64,000 nt of DNA, taken from the NCBI GenBank assembly GCA_037952775.1, contig JBANAY010000003.1, positions 16,058,001 to 16,122,000 on the forward strand, in the 5' to 3' direction. A program made the translations under genes and the position numbers. The notes beneath the pieces were generated by a model. The model made no database searches. It saw only the letters and a program-made list of their open reading frames with translations, and was not told the origin of the DNA. Source of the DNA: Clonostachys chloroleuca (taxonomy: Eukaryota; Ascomycota; Sordariomycetes; Hypocreales; Bionectriaceae). Each line of letters opens with the position of its first letter. Position 1 is the first letter of the stretch. Below, piece by piece: positions 60,665 through 64,000 of this stretch.

Positions 60665-61634
60665 ATTAATGTTCGGAAGTAGGCCGGTAACGTGCAATCA
60701 GCGGTTACGATGACCATTATAGTTCAATTGTAACCAAGAAATAAAAACACATCAAGAGTCACGTCGGTTTGCGTTTCGAAATCCATTCAGCTAGGGCAAA
60801 AAGGGTCTCGGAGGAGGTTGAGGTTGTGCCAGACTTGCTCCTCTTATTACAGCCACCAAAACAAAGAAAACAAAGCATTGAAATTTGTACACGACTCCTT
60901 ACCATTCCGATACCGGTTCACACCATAGCTGACGCCAATGACAGGCCATTTCATTCGCCAAGTGAGTGGGTATTAGGCTCGATATCTCGGATTTCGACCG
61001 GCTCTAACAAATATCCGACCCACAAACACGGCTTCTCCGTGTCCGGCCGCCATGCCGGAGAGATGTCCGATGGCGGTTTGTTTATTGGTACTAGGTCTCA
61101 GTCATAAGCACCCGGTGGTCGGTTTAGATTCAAAGAACCCAGGATATCTAGATATCTGCCCTGGGCGGTTGTCTGCTTGCTCCGCGCCAACTTCTCTCCC
61201 TCGAACAAGCGTCTCCATAACCCAACTGCCTGATTGGGGAACGGGGTTTCGTGCAAGTTGGGGAAGCCTTTTGGCTATTTCCAGGGCAGCAAATTGAGTG
61301 TCGCGTGTGCAGATCCCCGGGGTTGCAAATACCACGGAGCAATGTCCCGCCATCCTGTTTGGACTTGCGCGCCAATGAAGCAGACCTCCACTTCTCCACG
61401 GGGGAGACAACGAGAGCTTCTCATTCGCACGGCAACTGGCGGCTGTAGGAATGTCGGGTATTTGGCTCTTGGGCCTGGGGTTCTCCAACATGATGCAAAC
61501 AAGCTTGGAAAAGTCAATTGGGGAGGAAGAAGGACAAATGTTTATCTATAAATAAGATTGTTCGCCACGGCCATTCATCATGGGCATGAAATACAACAAC
61601 GCACCTTAGACTCGAGATCAATAGAGACAATATA
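60665..61634. promoter_or_regulatory. Divergent promoter, DHA1 transporter / GH43
   Basis: About 970 bp. A TATA box (TATAAATA, 61547-61554) lies 81 bp upstream of the GH43 start. No coding sequence is recognised. Confidence 0.5.
61547..61554 (+). promoter_or_regulatory. TATA box of GH43 gene
   Basis: TATAAATA, 81 bp before the start codon, a typical distance for a strongly regulated fungal hydrolase gene. Confidence 0.6.
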
Positions 61635-63330
61635 ATGAAGGGAGCGTCGATCTTGGCTGCTGCCGCCTCTGTTGCCATGATGGCGCCTCAAGCGGCAGCT
61701 CAGGATACCTTCACCAATCCCGTCGTCTGGCAGGACTTTGCCGACCTGGACATCTTCCGCGTCAACGACACCTTCTACTACTCGGCCTCGACAATGCACT
61801 ACTCGCCCGGCGCACCAATTCTCCGCTCATACAACCTCGTAGACTGGGAGTACATTGGCAGTTCAGTCCCAGAACTCGAGTGGGGTGAAAAGTACAACCT
61901 GGACGGCCACGGCTCTGCCTATGTCGCGGGCATCTGGGCCAGCTCCATGCGGTATCGAGAGAGCAACGGTCTGTACTATTGGTATGGCTGCTCTGACTTC
62001 GCCAAGACGTGGGTCTACACGTCCCCCGATCCAGCAGGGAAGTGGGAGCTGGCAGGATCGCTTGACCAATGTTTCTACGACGTGGGCATCTTGATTGACG
62101 ATGACGATACCATGTATCTCGCATCCGGCAGATATAACATCAGCGTTACCCAGCTCTCCGAAGACGGCTTGAGTGTCGTCCGCGATGAGGTATTCCAGTT
62201 CGATATCCCCGATTTGACCCAGCGCAAAGGCTAACATAGTTCATTTGAATGTCACAGTTTGTCTGGTTAGATAGTGTGAGGTATCTCGAGGGAGCTCGCT
62301 TTTACCACATCGACGGATACTACTATATCTGGCTCACAGGCCCGCCGCCAATGAGCAGCATGTTCTCCGAGCCGACAATCCCTGGGGTCCATATACGGAG
62401 CATTCCATTCTCGAATCGATCAAGGGCCCAATTCCCAACTCTGGCGTGCCCCATCAGGGAGCCATTGTCGACACACCAAATGGCGACTGGTACTACATGA
62501 GCTTCCTCGACGCCTACCCGCTCGGGCGCATCCCTGCCCTCGCTCCCATAAAATGGGAAGACGGGTGGCCGAACCTGGTGACGGATGAGAACGGCGCCTG
62601 GGGCCAGTCGTACCCCAAGCCAAACATCCAGACCGAGAAGACGGTGGAGAATCCCTTGGGTCCGTTCACGGATTCCTTCAACGGGGAGACTTTAAGGAAG
62701 GGATGGGAATGGAACCACAACCCGGACAACTCGGCCTGGTCTCTGGGACCGGATGGACTTACTCTGAAAACAGCCACGGTAACAACCGACCTGTATGCCG
62801 CCCGCAACACGCTCTCGCATCGTATCATCGGTCCCAAAAGCACGGCCACATTCCGACTGAACGCCGCAAACCTGGTCTCTGGCGATACGGCTGGCGTCGC
62901 TCTCCTACGTGACGACTCTGCCTACATTGGCTTACACAAAAATGAGGATGGCTCACTCGTGCTCCAACTCGTCGGAAACATCACCATGGCCGACAACGGT
63001 AACGGCTGGCAGACAACTTCAGAAGGAGCGGAGCTGGCGCGGGAGACAGAGGGCCTTGAGGCGGTAGCGTCTGGCGAGGGGGACATCTGGCTGCGAGTGA
63101 CGGCCGACGTGCATCCAACCTTTGGCGTAGCACCAGAGAAGGGGAACAACCCGGCCAGGTTCGAGTACAGCACTGACGGGATTGAGTTCAAACAGCTGGG
63201 ATCGGAGTGGCAGCTGCACAATCGCTGGCAGTTCTTTATGGCGTTCCGCTTTGCTGTGTTCAATTTCGCCGAGTCTGCCTTGGGCGGGTCGCTCCTTGTG
63301 AAGGAGTTTGCCTTGACGGTTCCCAACTGA
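61635..63330 (+). CDS. Secreted GH43 beta-xylosidase/arabinanase-like enzyme, frame broken once
   Basis: Secreted hydrolase on hemicellulose side chains or xylo-oligosaccharides. Exons 61635-62189 and 62258-63330; the intron joins SVVRDE to FVWLDS. About 542 aa after repair. Signal peptide MKGASILAAAASVAMMAPQAAAQ. GH43 catalytic residues: Asp in the QDFADLDIFR segment near residue 36, pKa-modulating Asp in CFYDVGILIDD near 154, and acid Glu in YLEGARFY near 197. The frame changes at 62348-62350 after LTGPP: NEQHVLRADNPWGPY continues in another frame, so one base is probably missing. A C-terminal concanavalin-like sandwich (DSFNGETLRKGWEWNHNPDN onward) matches the usual GH43 beta-xylosidase accessory domain. 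Exact specificity undetermined. Confidence 0.85.
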
Positions 63331-64000
63331 TTGGAGCATGTGTCCTCCATATGTGCTTGAGAAAGTAAGAGGCCGGGCCGAGATAGATTTTCAGTGAAGT
63401 AGGAGTTTATATCAAGTCAATAACCTAAAATTGCCTTCTTAACTTACACGGCGACCTCGGGTGATGCTCCACCAATGCCAAGACACATGTTAGAGCGTGA
63501 TCGTGATGCAGTTCAGGCCTGGAATAGATCAGGATCTTTCATTCAGAGAAACCGAAACAAGTCCCGTCCAATGAATCGAAAGTAACTTGCCAGTCAGCAG
63601 TTTGAACTTTGGGCTGTGAATAGGATATGTACCTGCGCGCAAAAGAACAAGTCAGCACTAATTGTGTAGGTAGTGCTGCATACAAAGGTTCACCCAGAGT
63701 CGCACAATGAAGCAATGCCACATAGATCATTCCAACCAAATGGCAACACCCAAAGAATCCTGCGAATCCTTGGATACATATAGCCACCAACTCGGCTAAG
63801 TCGCAGCTGTCGCAGAATGATGGAGGGGTGCACGATGCACAACACAATCCCCCTCACCCCGTGCGGCTGAACTCGAATACGCCTAGCTCAACAGAAACGG
63901 TCGTGTAACGTGCAGAATATAAATATAGCAATTTCCTTTTCTTCAGCGCGCCGTCAACCTCAGGCCATGTGTCGAGCTTCTGTTAAATGAGCGTCAGCTC
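63331..64000. other. 3' flank to window end
   Basis: 670 bp with no gene recognised; holds the GH43 3' region. Confidence 0.4.

Overview
The window is nuclear DNA from a filamentous ascomycete (Pezizomycotina). The evidence is about 30 short introns, mostly 48-190 bp with GT..AG ends, compact genes on both strands, two Zn2Cys6 regulators, fungal-type sugar porters, MARVEL proteins, fungal glycoside hydrolases, and a relic of the alpha/beta-hydrolase/ankyrin NLR-like family. I cannot name the genus. There are 22 protein-coding genes (one cut by the left edge), two recognisable pseudogenes and one tRNA-Met(CAT).

Layout. 1-5 kb: 5' half of a kinesin-13-like motor (minus), the GPI-transamidase subunit PIG-S (plus), an alpha/beta hydrolase (plus). 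5-10.2 kb: a sugar transporter (minus) and a GH51 alpha-L-arabinofuranosidase (plus), divergent around a promoter with a perfect GC-rich inverted repeat; probably an arabinose-scavenging pair. 12.5-24 kb: a Myb/SANT-like protein, COX10 (haem A synthesis), an orphan C2H2 zinc-finger protein, and the mismatch-repair ATPase MSH6. 24-40 kb: an FAD monooxygenase, DPH2 (diphthamide), two MARVEL proteins, a ketosteroid-dehydrogenase/fumarate-reductase-like flavoprotein, and a second sugar porter. 42.9-48 kb: a Zn2Cys6 regulator, tRNA-Met and the decayed NLR-like gene. 48.3-54.3 kb: sugar porter / GH32 / Zn2Cys6 regulator, a likely fructan or sucrose-derivative utilisation cluster with four CreA-type sites in its bidirectional promoter. 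54.7-63.3 kb: a secreted glycerophosphodiesterase, a GH18 chitinase pseudogene, a DHA1-type drug/H+ antiporter and a secreted GH43 enzyme. Several intergenic stretches of 2-3 kb hold nothing I can identify.

The most unusual property is quality-related or biological. Seven otherwise well-conserved genes each carry one frame disruption, and every one is best explained by loss of 1 or 2 bases, usually in a short G/C run or dinucleotide repeat. One of them is MSH6, whose loss would itself cause such contractions. Deletion-biased assembly error is the simpler explanation, but the alternative can be tested with raw reads. Also notable: three of about 32 inferred introns use a GC donor (G|GCAAGT), and GH51 has a 15-nt microexon.
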